This document shows positions 47,731-57,607 of a stretch of DNA of 64,000 bases, piece by piece. This stretch comes from Microthyrium microscopicum (lineage: Eukaryota > Ascomycota > Dothideomycetes > Microthyriales > Microthyriaceae), in the NCBI GenBank assembly GCA_010405405.1, contig MU004233.1:881122-945121 (forward strand), given 5' to 3'. Under the pieces are notes generated by a model. The model ran no database searches, was not told the origin of the DNA, and saw only the letters and a list, made by a program, of their open reading frames with translations. The translations under genes were made by a program, and so were the position numbers. Each line of letters opens with the position of its first letter. The first letter of the stretch is position 1.

Positions 47731-47739
47731 TTCCCAAAA
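47731..47739 (+). repeat. 9-bp target site duplication, left copy
   Basis: TTCCCAAAA, identical to 48376-48384 on the other side of the MITE. On the coding strand it is TTTTGGGAA, part of the SFLG codons of the permease. Confidence 0.93.
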
Positions 47740-48375
47740 GGGAGGTTATAATTGGCCCCTACATTCCAGATATTTGGCCCTTGGATTCCAGCTATTTGGC
47801 CCCCATAGTATCCGAAGCCGAGATATTCTGAAGCTATTCCTAAATAGGAAGTCCGTGATAAAATTTCATGGTGTTGCAGTGGTACTAGAGCATGATTTTG
47901 GTGTCCAAAGAAAAATACTAAAACTACGCCAGCAGCTTTGAAGCTACAATCCTAAGGATTCTGCAATTTTAGGCGTGAAACCACAAGATCTATGGAACCG
48001 TAACTGTATAACATCTCTTCACCGTTTTTGAAGCATAAAACAGTTATTCCGCAAGGTATCTCGACCTCGTTTTTGGTATAATAATGTTGCAATTACTTGC
48101 TACGAGCTCGTCCTTCACGAGATCTACGCCCTCCGCGTTGTGTTATTAGTTAAGCTGAAGCGGCCTAAACAGCTAGAATTTCGGTGTGGTGTTGAGTTTT
48201 GTTGTGATGACGTTGAGGAATTATTACGCGGGGCTTGACGCTAGTGACTGATTCAATGTTATTTTGCTTAAGCTAAGCTGGTTTCAGCTGCCGCTAGTCC
48301 TGTTTAGGCTAAGATTTCGGCTTCGGGTCCCAGGGGGCCAAATAGCTGGAATCCAAGGGCCAAATATAACCTCCC
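47740..48375. mobile_element. 636-bp MITE (MULE-like) inserted in permease exon
   Basis: The ends are inverted: both read GGGAGGTTATA going inward, followed by ATTTGGCCCTTGGATTCC-type units and a conserved CCGAAGCCGA block. An exact 9-bp target duplication, TTCCCAAAA, lies at 47731-47739 and 48376-48384. The left end has an extra diverged copy of the roughly 22-bp internal unit, so the left inverted repeat is longer. It has no coding capacity. A 9-bp duplication and long TIRs suggest a Mutator-like non-autonomous element; the family is inferred. Confidence 0.9.
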
Positions 48376-48384
48376 TTCCCAAAA
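48376..48384 (+). repeat. 9-bp target site duplication, right copy
   Basis: TTCCCAAAA directly after the right end of the MITE. It is the copy continuous with the upstream permease exon. Confidence 0.93.
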
Positions 48385-50275
48385 AGCTCATTCCGAAACC
48401 AATGGCCAAGCTCAAACAACCTGCAATACCCAACGGCATTCGATCCTGATCCTGCCATCCCTCCAGATCGTAGCCGCCGTTTCTAGGTCGGAACCATAAA
48501 GCTTCGAATGCGAGGATTGTGCCAAAGCAGACCGTCCAGTAGCCAAGTAGAGAGAGAAAGTCGACTATGACATCAGACAAATGCTCTCTTCCTCCCCAAG
48601 CGAGAGCCAAACTGATGGCAGCTAGTATGGCATTCCAGACAAAACGTGGGACCGCCATGAAGTGCTTCGCCCAAATTTGAATGGACAATGACGAAGAATA
48701 ATAAATGGCAGTGACACAAGCAACTGCAACGGAGTTAGATTCAAAAGCCAAGTCATTGTTTGATCAACATACCAAATGACAATGAGTAAATAACGCAGAC
48801 GAATTTTGCCCATCCGGAGGGAGCCATGGTAGCTAGAATCAATGCACCTATGCCATTCTCGTCATAGATTCCAGACAAAGTGGTGTTGGTGAGGATGATC
48901 CCTCCGTATTGATTTCCAAGGATGAGAACAAAAACCGTGGGGATGAAGAGACCGATCTAATTTGTTAGTTTAGGACTAAATAAGAGTGCTATCGAGACCA
49001 CAACGCGTTAAAAGGACCAAATCGTCATTTCAGCGTGAAATGCCATCCCGCTGCGTGGTAGAGACCAAGCGCGTTAGGAGCAGCAGTACGCTGTGGTATC
49101 AACACAAGGGAATTTTCATAGGATGAACACGTACCCAAGTCAGCCCAAAAACGAGCCATTTGCTGATATTTGCTGGGTAGTGAACATAATAATCACCTGA
49201 AATTGAAGCCCAGCCAGCAACTTGACCGAAAACGAGAGCAAAATAATTCAACGCTGCGCCAGTTTTGGCTCGACCCGAAGAGTATGATAGACCTGGTGTA
49301 GGCGAGAAATATTTCGCTGACTGACCAAACTGGACACAAAGAAGTATCAAAATCAAAATCCATGCAACCTGTTCGTACTTGTGGATAATGCGGAACCCGA
49401 ATAGAGAGATCATGAAGGAGACCACGCATAAGATGACGATTCCTACAGCGATGGAGACTTTGCCTCCGCTGACGGCGCTTATTAATTGACCCGCGACAAT
49501 GCAGTCAACTGTGCCAAAGCCAATATTGATCAGGATGTTGAGTAAGCCGCAGATTTTGGCGCCCCAGATTCCAAAAGCATATCGAGATACAGCAATTTGA
49601 CGAAGACCTGTTTGAGGGGACAGAGTTGCGGTAAAGGAAGGAATGACAGCGCCAATAGCTGTACCAAAGACAGTAATAAGAATTGAATCGTCGACGGACA
49701 AGCGAAAGACCTAAATTGTTAGTCAGAATTAATGGAAGATGAAAAGTCTTAACCATCAAAGCACCGGAGTAGTCAGTATTCTGGTAAAAAGCTTCCTGAT
49801 GCAATGCCATCATGAAAGCAATTCACCAGATTTCAACGACAATGGAGCTGATGATGAGTCTATGCACTACTCACTGGACCCAAAAGACCTAAGGTGATAA
49901 GACCTGGCGTGATGTTCATTGAGAACCAAATCAATATCATCTAAACAATCTTTGTAAGTATTCTTTCATCATTTAAGGTGCCCAACTTACATTGATGATG
50001 CTTGGAGGTCGACGTTCATCTTCAGGAATGCGATCTGCTCCTGTTGTCTCAATTCCAAACTTCTTGTCAAGCCATGCCTCTGCGGCGTTAAGTTTTCGCA
50101 GGATTGAGATCCGTTCACGCATTTCTATGACCTCCAATTCACCACGACCGTGAGTTGTTTTCTCGACCATGCCTTCGTGGATCGACCCTTGCTCTTCATC
50201 ATGATGAGGTTGGACCTTGGTCTTTATTGAAGAAGAAATTTGAGCTTTGGTCATAGTTGTAGAATTATCGTCCAT

Positions 50276-51181
50276 GATTTGATAGAGCTATAACAACCGA
50301 CAGGATGAGATGAAATTTATGAAGATGAGATTATAAACCCAAGTCCACAAACAGATCCAAAGGGCCAATACTTATAACTTCAAGCATCTTACGCGACATC
50401 ATATTCTGGACTCTCTGACGAAGTAACGAATCTTGGAGTAACTGATAAGAACGAAGCGAACTTGATAGATTCGACACAATCGATTTGTGTAGTCGGAAGG
50501 CGCCGTCGTAGATGATGGATTTGAAGCTTGAGCATACTAGACTGCTACCAGCTGATAACCAGGCGACTGGCAACGAACGACAAGGGCTCTCACTGCTATG
50601 TCGTTACAGGTACCTGTCAAAGCCAGGAGGCGGGATGAACCATGCGCAGCTCTGGGCATCCTATCAATAACAGGCGATGTCTGTGGTTCCTGGTGAAGGG
50701 AAAGAAGCAGATTGGGGCTTGTTTGGGCCTAGCGGTTGGCCTAGAATTGGAGCTCAAATAGTACCTGTTTCGAGACTAGCGCCGCGATAGACAATGTGGA
50801 GTAGATCATAAGCAGGAAGCAGCTTATGCTGAAATTTTGCCTAATCCTAGAACTCTGGTGACAGAGAGAGAGACAATCATAGGATAATTGATTCTCCCAC
50901 GAGAAAGTGTGGGGGAAGGTGTGATCTGAATCATTACCTAGCCGTGGGATTGTGATAATGACCAGTTATGAATTAGTGTTCTATGAACCAGCATCGATTA
51001 TCATTGCAAAGGTCTAAAGATCGAGCTAGAAGAGTTGTCTCCGGTTGTCTGTAGTTTCCGGCAAGAAAATCTGTCCAACGTTGTGGGTTATTTAATTATA
51101 TGCCCCGTAGTCCCCATTACGTTGATCACCGTTTCACTCCTTGAGAACTACTTCCGACCTGCTCAATCGATCATACTCGAA
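50276..51181. promoter_or_regulatory. divergent promoter region of permease and deaminase
   Basis: About 0.9 kb between the start codons of the NCS1 permease (-) and the deaminase (+). It contains one CGG-N6-CCG inverted site at 50494-50505 and several GATA-core sequences. No gene seen. Confidence 0.5.
50494..50505. promoter_or_regulatory. CGG-N6-CCG site, Zn2Cys6 (UaY/Ppr1-type) candidate
   Basis: The sequence TCGGAAGGCGCCGT contains inverted CGG half-sites spaced by 6 bp. That spacing is known for Aspergillus UaY (purine catabolism) and yeast Ppr1. It lies 219 bp upstream of the permease start. One site of this kind can occur by chance; its place in a nucleobase promoter is what makes it notable. 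Confidence 0.45.
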
Positions 51182-52388
51182 ATGGGAATCGAAGAAGCAC
51201 TTTCGCATCAGAGTCGGCTGGACCTTAGAGAGGAACTGCTTGCCGCCAATGACAAATTCATCTTGGAGATCCCAAAAGTTGAGCTTCATGTTCACATTGA
51301 AGGCACTTTGACAGTCGACATGAGATGGAAGTTCACTCAACGCAACAGTGCAAAGCTGAAACTATTTTCAAACGGCCCGGAAATGCACAGTCTGGAAGAG
51401 ATTCAGGCTGCAATGCAAGCAACCATGCCAGACCCGACCCGAATGAACAACAATGAAGAACGAGATATCTTTTTCGAATCGTACTTTGAAGGCTTTCAAG
51501 CGTTGCAGACGAAGGAGGATTACTACGACCTTGCCATGAACTACTTTGAGCAGGCGGCCTCCATGAACGTTCGCTACTGTGAGCCTTTCTTCGATCCTCA
51601 GGGACACACAAGCCGTGGAGTGCACTGGGACGTAATGATGGGCGGCTTCAAAGAAGCTCAGATGGAGGCGGAGGAAAGACTCAATGTAAGCACTTTTCTT
51701 TCTCATGTCTCGAGCGATAATCAAATAACACCACGGATAGATCAAGTCGGGCTGGATCATGTGCTTTCTTCGCGATTCTCCTGTCGAGTCAGCCATGGAA
51801 CATTACAAGGCTGCACTGCCATACCGAGACATGATCGTAGGCATTGGTCTTGATTCATGTGAGGAGGATCGACCTCCGGTGCTTTTCGAAGAAGTGTTTA
51901 CGCTGGCTCGACGTGATGGCTTCAAGCTTACAATGCACTGTGACGTGGACCAAAAGGATACTCCCGAGCACATCAGACAGTGTTTGTCAGTTGTTGCAGA
52001 AGGAGGGTTGGACAGAATCGACCACGGCCTGAATATCTCTGACCATCAAAATCTGATAGATTTGGCATTGAAGCGGGATCTCGCCCTTACTATCTGTCCA
52101 TGGAGTTATTTGAGAATGACAACATATGCACAGCTTGGACCGCGCATTCGAGCTCTATACGATGCTGGGATCAAGATAACCATCAACAGCGATGATACAG
52201 CGTTCATGGACGACTGCTGGATTCTGCATAACATGTTAGCTGCCAAACGCTTGTGTGGGTTCAATGATGGGGACATTCTTGTCCTGGCAAGAAATGCCAT
52301 CAACGTCTGTTGGGCACTGCAGTCGGTCAAGGAGAAGATGCACCAAGAACTTGACATGGTGTACAATAAGTTTTACCCCAACCAATAG
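51182..52388 (+). CDS. adenosine/adenine deaminase-family metal hydrolase
   Basis: Two exons, 51182-51685 and 51741-52388 (55-nt intron); 383 residues. The start at 51182 (MGIEEALSHQ) is the normal family start; the upstream in-frame extension to 51035 is leader sequence. TIM-barrel metal ligands are visible: ELHVHIEGTL (His36, His38), MHCDVDQ (His234), DRIDHGLNI and TINSDD near the C-terminal end. In classic adenosine deaminases the His234 region is HAGE with a catalytic Glu; here the position three residues after His is Val, with Asp residues next to it. So this is a divergent subfamily, I believe shared by other fungi and some bacteria, and adenosine is only one possible substrate. It is divergent from a nucleobase permease, which supports a role in purine or pyrimidine salvage or catabolism. 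Confidence 0.85.
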
Positions 52389-52427
52389 AATTTGAGTCAA
52401 TTTTCAAACCGACTGAGACATGTGCGA

Positions 52428-54258
52428 TTACAATACCAGCTTGTGCTGTGGGCAGCCAAAGGTGAAGAAATCGTAAGGCTCGTCCTTTTCCATTTGCCAG
52501 ATTTGTTCCAACACCATAACGCCACGATTCAGATTGAAACAGCCCAGACTTTGGTAGTTGGTGAGTAACTCAGTTCGTATCCAGTTTTTAGCCTCTTCGT
52601 CCTTGTGAGATAAAAGCAAACCCGTCTGGAATAATGGCCAAGTCGTTGACACATTCCAGCTCTTCTTCACCGGAGTTGCGCGTACATGATGGTAGATGCT
52701 GTCTATCAGACCCGATGTGTTGAAAACCTCATTTGGGAGCTGGAATATCCGAATCAAGTAAAGAAGTATTCCTTGTCGCCATACTTCTACGATATGGGAG
52801 CGAGGATCGGAATCGTTGTTGACCGCATCCCATTCTTTGACAGCATTGCCAAAGCGTACAGCTTTTTGTATGGTATCTTCGCCAATTTCCGCGGTATTCT
52901 GTTTGTAGAGCACAGTTATGTCTGCAATATATTCCAAAAGATCAATCTGATTCTTGTTAGTGGGTCCTATTGGCCAACTAGCTCGAAAGTTGAATTTCCC
53001 ATATATCTCATTGGCATTTCGTGGAATAGGGTTTGATGGAATATCAAACAACTTATGGGCCAGTAGCAAAAGTGCGAAGGGTTACTTTACCGGGCAAGAG
53101 AAGACGTCAAATCCCCACTCCCTTCCAGATGGCGTTCTGAACTTGTTCAGTGTAGCCTTGATATCCTTGGATGTCCAGTAAGGCATTCTCGAGGTTGTCG
53201 TCGAGCCCATGATGTCGAGCCTATTGCTCTGTAAGTCTGGGACTACACGAATAGCATTTTTGCTTACCATAATATGCGTTGTTCGAAAAAACCTCGGTCT
53301 GTCCCGTCAGATCCATGTAACTTCAAAAGATGACTAGCAGCCTCAAGATGCGTGCCGAATTCGTAACAGTCTCCTGAGCATAGCTTTTGCATCTGTTAGA
53401 GAAATCTTATCAAAGGCTTTTGGGAAAACTTTACATCAAGCTGTGCAAGTAGTAGCATACATGCTAGACACGCTAGATTGTATTCATCCCCAGCGCTCAT
53501 CAAATCCTCTCTGAGAAGCTCCGTGGCCTTGAGTCTTAATTGGAGGCTTTGTATCTTCAACTGGTCTTCGTCGAGTCGATTGCCGAGGTGGCAGGACGCC
53601 AATGCCGCCACTGCACATCTCACAGAGGGTACACTCCGAACCAAGGGTAGAATGTGCGAAGCGTAAGGGGTGTCTTCAGGCCCTTTTCCGAGATAGAATG
53701 CTGTACTGAGCTCGCGGCCGTCTATTATGTGGTCAGTATCACTCGACGCCTTCCTAACATGGGAAATTGAATACAATATTGGACCAAACCCTCAAGACTA
53801 TCTCCAGTCAATTCCAGGACATTGGAAACGCTCCAATTTTGCTGTCGAAAGATGGCGGTAGCTTGTGAATCATTATCTTCTGCACTAGAGGCCGGGCTTT
53901 CGAAAATATGTGTATGAGATTCGGGCGATGTTGTGCTTGACGTGACCATCGCTTGATCACTGTTATTACCCTGAAGTTGTTCGCCATGATTAATATCCGG
54001 GTCGATATCTGGTGTCTCTACCACCTGCGATCTACGCTGCTTTCTGGCGGGAGTCGAATCAACTTCGTCGTCAGCAACCGGCTTCGCCTGGCCAGCCAAA
54101 GGTCCTCGAGCTGCTACACCAACCCAGCGAAAGTTGTAGCCCTCACAAGTGACTCCCCTTTTGCTGCAGCTCGTACACGTCGGCAGACTCCGATCGCACT
54201 TTTTTCCCCGGCGACGACAGGTTTTGCAGGCAGTGCCAAATACATTGGCTTGACTCAT
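52428..54258 (-). CDS. Zn2Cys6 transcription factor (Fungal_trans_2 type)
   Basis: Five exons, 54258-53775, 53721-53435, 53392-53268, 53220-53091 and 53051-52428, giving 549 residues. The introns are 39-53 nt, the shortest in the window, so the exact joins of exons 3-5 are less certain. The DNA-binding cluster is at the N-terminus: ACKTCRRRGKKCDRSLPTCTSCSKRGVTCEGY, six Cys with Pro in the loop. After a Ser-rich linker the regulatory domain begins (GRELSTAFYLG...YASHILPLVRSVPSVRCAVAALASCHLG), and includes WLDIMGSTTTSRMPYW and PSGREWGFDVFSCP, typical of this family. It lies tail-to-tail with the deaminase (39 bp between stops), so it is a candidate local regulator of the nucleobase genes, but that is inference. 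Confidence 0.85.
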
Positions 54259-55656
54259 ATTGTAGGGGTGCTGGTTTTCATCTCGAATAGCTCATATCGT
54301 CATTCGTGTGTGATGAGTTTAGTCTGCGAATAACAAACTGGTGTAAGAAGGTTGAAAGTCGAGGCTATCAAGATCCAAAATAAGTTCTCCACTGCTCCAT
54401 TTGAAGATATATGGGACTCGTCACAAAGATAGCTTACTAAGGAGACTAGTTGAATTGCATGCGCTCATCTTCTTTACGAGCAAAAATAAGATAGAGTTGC
54501 GCTGTGAGCTTGCTGGTACGAGAACTGTCACAGATAGTAGAAGTGGAGTTCCCATTTCGGTTAGCGTGATTACACGCGTCTGATCATCGTAACAACATGT
54601 CGTCTTCAACTCTAAGTCACTTCTCTCTACAAACGTCGCTTTTTCAATAGCTCGTTCTGTCGAGTATACGACGACTAGTTGCAAATTCCTGTTTCTTGAG
54701 GAAGGTCAACGTTGCGTGTCGAAGCGGAGACACAGATGCAAAGTATCGAGAGATATTAGAGATTGTATCTCCAACCACAAACATCTACATGCCGAGTGTT
54801 TTTGAAGACCTTTTGAGGCTTGGTCGGAAAACCAACTTCTTTAAACTACGGTAGAGTATTGATCTGAGACATTACTCCGTAATCAACACAATTCTGGAGG
54901 TATTCGATCGCCTGTGATTCATTCCTGGAAATACTGAACACTACACTAGAAGTGCTTTCGTAACATTCGGCTTCAGGCATGTCCTGATCCTGAAATACTT
55001 GAAATCTTATCTTGTCAGAATGATAGGTCTCCAGAAAACCTTCTCTCGAAATGCCGATTGACCGATTCTGCAATAGGCGAGGCAAGGAGGGCTGTCTTCT
55101 ACCAGGTAACTTAATATATCGTTGAGTATAACCGAGCGTATCAATCACATACGCAAAACCATATGTTAATGATCTTAGATGAATTTGCCAGCTACTTCAA
55201 AATTACACGCGGTTTCTTTCCCACATTTTCGTACTTGAGCCGAATACCTGGTTAATGATCCCACAGCATCCTTATTCCATTGGTCAAATCATAAGTTAAA
55301 TGTACTCATTAGTGTATAGCTGAGCTTGTGTCCCGTTCTCCACACTGTCAAATGATCGAAATGCCATCTGCGAGTCCAGGTTCTATCATTTCCGATTTCA
55401 TATTGCATATTTGCCCAATCACACAAGACCAGAGTCGCGCCTAGTAATTTCATACGATCGGGTTATAGCCGTGGTAGGTACTTTATAGCCTTTAGTGTCA
55501 ATGCTCTCCTGATGTTAAATTTTGGCTGCTCCTGTTCATAACACTTTTATGTGGGCTAGCTTTATATCATTTGACAGCCTCACTCTTCAACCTCGGATTT
55601 GACTTTACTGTCCTAGAGATAAATCTTCCATTCCGACTACCAAAAGATCCACCAGT
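54259..55656. other. divergent intergenic region, regulator to cutinase
   Basis: About 1.4 kb with no recognised gene; the 100-residue minus frame at 54846-55148 has no family resemblance. It contains the promoters of the Zn2Cys6 gene (-) and cutinase (+). Confidence 0.45.
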
Positions 55657-56748
55657 ATGCGTTACTCATTAGCTCTCGTTGCTCTCGCAGCCGCCGCCGT
55701 GAACGCGCAAGGCACAGCTCCGGCTGCCGCCTCTCCCGTAGCCGTCAAGGGCAAATGCAAGAAGGTAAAACTCTCCGGTGACGAAACTGCATCATTTTTG
55801 GCAACAACATGATATCAAGAACATTCTAGATGAGTGCGATGCCATTTGAGCAGTAATAATTCAACAGCATTTTAGATACTACTTGGGTGGATTTCAGACT
55901 AATCAAACCACCAGACAAGTGATACGAAGAGTTTCCCAGACCCGTTGAAGCAATTCGCTCCCGGTGCTGCCCAATGGCCTTGCGACATGGGTGCCGCCAT
56001 CCCATTCGGGCCAGTACCGAAAGGATGTGCCAAACTCGAGGTTATCGTTGGTGATTATACACTCTTCTTCTTGAGAGAGAAGTTTAGCTAACGTATAATG
56101 AACAGCTCGAGGCACTAGTGAAGGCGGTGACCTAGGAGTAGTTGTAGGCGATCCACTCGTAGCCAGAGTCGCTCGCGATCTTCCGGGCGTCACAGTGCGC
56201 GGCTACCCAGTTCAGGTACTTTAGGCCATACGGGACATGAAACCAAAGCTAACAGCATGCAGTATCCCGCCTCCGCCATGGGAATGGCCACTGGTATCGC
56301 CGATATCCCTAAGCGCCTTAAGGCGCAAGCTCAAGAATGTCCCGACGAAAAGTTTGTTTTGGCCGGATACTCGCAAGGAGGAAGCGTGGTGATGGGTGCT
56401 CTTTCCAGCGTTCCAGCCGATTTGAGAGATAAAGTGATCGCTGTGGCACTGTATGGCCCAATGGGTGGAGTGTCAGGACTGAGCTCGACATTCAAGAATA
56501 AGACAATTACAAACTGCGCTGTAGGAGATATCGTAAGTACTCTCGGATATGAAGCTTGGCGTTTTTGAGCTACTACAGCACTGACTTTGTTATAGATCTG
56601 CCTCGACCTTAGAAGCGGACCAGGACACACGTCTTATAACGATGAGGGGACAAAGTGGCATGACCGTACAGCGAGCTACATTGCAGCCGCGTATAATGGA
56701 AAGCCAATGGGATGGAAATCCATGGGAAGTCCTACTGCTGCTCTTTAG
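55657..56748 (+). CDS. secreted cutinase (CE5)
   Basis: Five exons, 55657-55764, 55915-56050, 56106-56215, 56263-56532 and 56596-56748; 258 residues. An N-terminal signal peptide (MRYSLALVALAAAAVNAQG) marks secretion. The CE5 alpha/beta-hydrolase core shows CAKLEVIVARGTSEGGDLGV, then FVLAGYSQGGSVV with the nucleophile Ser155, the catalytic-type Asp207 in NCAVGDI and His219 in GPGHTSY. Cys pairs fit the two disulphides of cutinases. Such enzymes cleave ester bonds of plant cutin or, in close relatives, acetylxylan. The sequence does not exclude acetylxylan esterase. Intron 1 (150 nt) is long compared with the others (47-63 nt). Confidence 0.9.
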
Positions 56749-57607
56749 AAGGCCAGCAGCGATGGGAGTTCACATACGCTAGAGCAATGAAATTTTTCCA
56801 TTCTGATTGGATATCCAGCTGCGTGAAGACATACTAAACCAAATGCCTCTGAGTACCATGTTTAACTAAGTAGCTGATTGCATGGAGCTCTTTGGGTGGG
56901 CTGGTATAGAAGTCAACGTGGAAATTTTAGCATTTGCACTAGCTACTTTTATCTCTTAGAAAGAATGCGTACCGTGATGGAGAAATAGTTTGCTCTGGAC
57001 CATTTCCCAGGCTTTGAAAGCTAAAGTTTATTGCTACCTAGCCTAAATGTAATAACAGAATTGAATGAGCGTCACAAGCCGACGAACCAGCTCCATCATC
57101 ACTGCAGCTTTGTACACCAAGCTCTTGAAATGGAAGTACGAATTTATGATGCCTTGTAGATTTAAACAGCTTTAAAACGGTTGAAAGTTTGAAAGGCAAA
57201 TATAATAGTCATTGGCTACCAACAGCCTATTATCAAAACCAACACCTACTCTGAAGAATCCTGGCTACGTAACCATTAATGTGGAGGCCGAGAATAATAT
57301 GTATGAACAATATAACTGCGGCCATGCATCTTTGCCGCAGAATTCAATTCCCTTCAAGTCAAAGTCAAAGATGTTCTGACAACAGCAGTTGACGTTGATC
57401 TGGACCAAGATGCTATTTTCGCCGTGTTCGTTCACACTAAAAGCCATTGACATTACCTCCTTCGTCATGTTCTGCCTGCTCACCAGCAGGGAAACCTTGG
57501 CATGCGATACCTAAGATATCAATCCCTTAACTTTACTCGTTCCGTGAATCTTCAAATCAAACTTCTGCCTAACTACCCATTGTCAGAAACCGCTTCATCA
57601 ACAGCAG
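56749..57607. other. gene-free stretch
   Basis: No supported gene. A minus-strand frame of about 70 residues near 57265-57483 is Cys-containing but opens with a GTG codon and lacks any family resemblance, so I do not call it. Confidence 0.45.

Larger units (their letters stand above)
47511..50275 (-). pseudogene. NCS1 nucleobase permease gene (Fcy2-like) split by a MITE
   Basis: A nucleobase:cation symporter of the Fcy2 (purine-cytosine permease) group. Exons: 50275-49991, 49940-49875, 49710-49135, 48956-48773, 48723 onward, and a last exon 47639-47511. Markers are an N-terminal NAAEAWLDKKFGIETTGADRIPEDER, then SPQTGLRQIAVSRYAFGIWGAK and LNYFALVFGQVAGWASISGDYYVHYP, and about eleven membrane segments. 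A 636-bp MITE sits in exon 5 after GFGMSFLG. As it stands the frame runs into the insert and stops at 48284 (516 residues with a foreign tail). Beyond the insert the original sequence continues MDTTW, a 77-nt intron, then FIGPAARAIAPAGGDLGNYI and the last membrane segment, ending GR at 47511. Ignoring the insert and one duplicate, the exons total 1602 nt, exactly 534 codons. Likely damaged for transport, though a truncated protein could still be made. Confidence 0.88.

Noticed and set aside
52428-54258. Idea that the Zn2Cys6 gene is the UaY homologue
   Set aside because: The regulatory domain is of a different type (Fungal_trans_2-like) and much shorter than UaY, so only a local regulator is suggested.
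57265-57483. 72-residue minus frame with a Cys cluster
   Set aside because: First codon is GTG on the minus strand, no signal or domain seen, and no neighbouring exons found.
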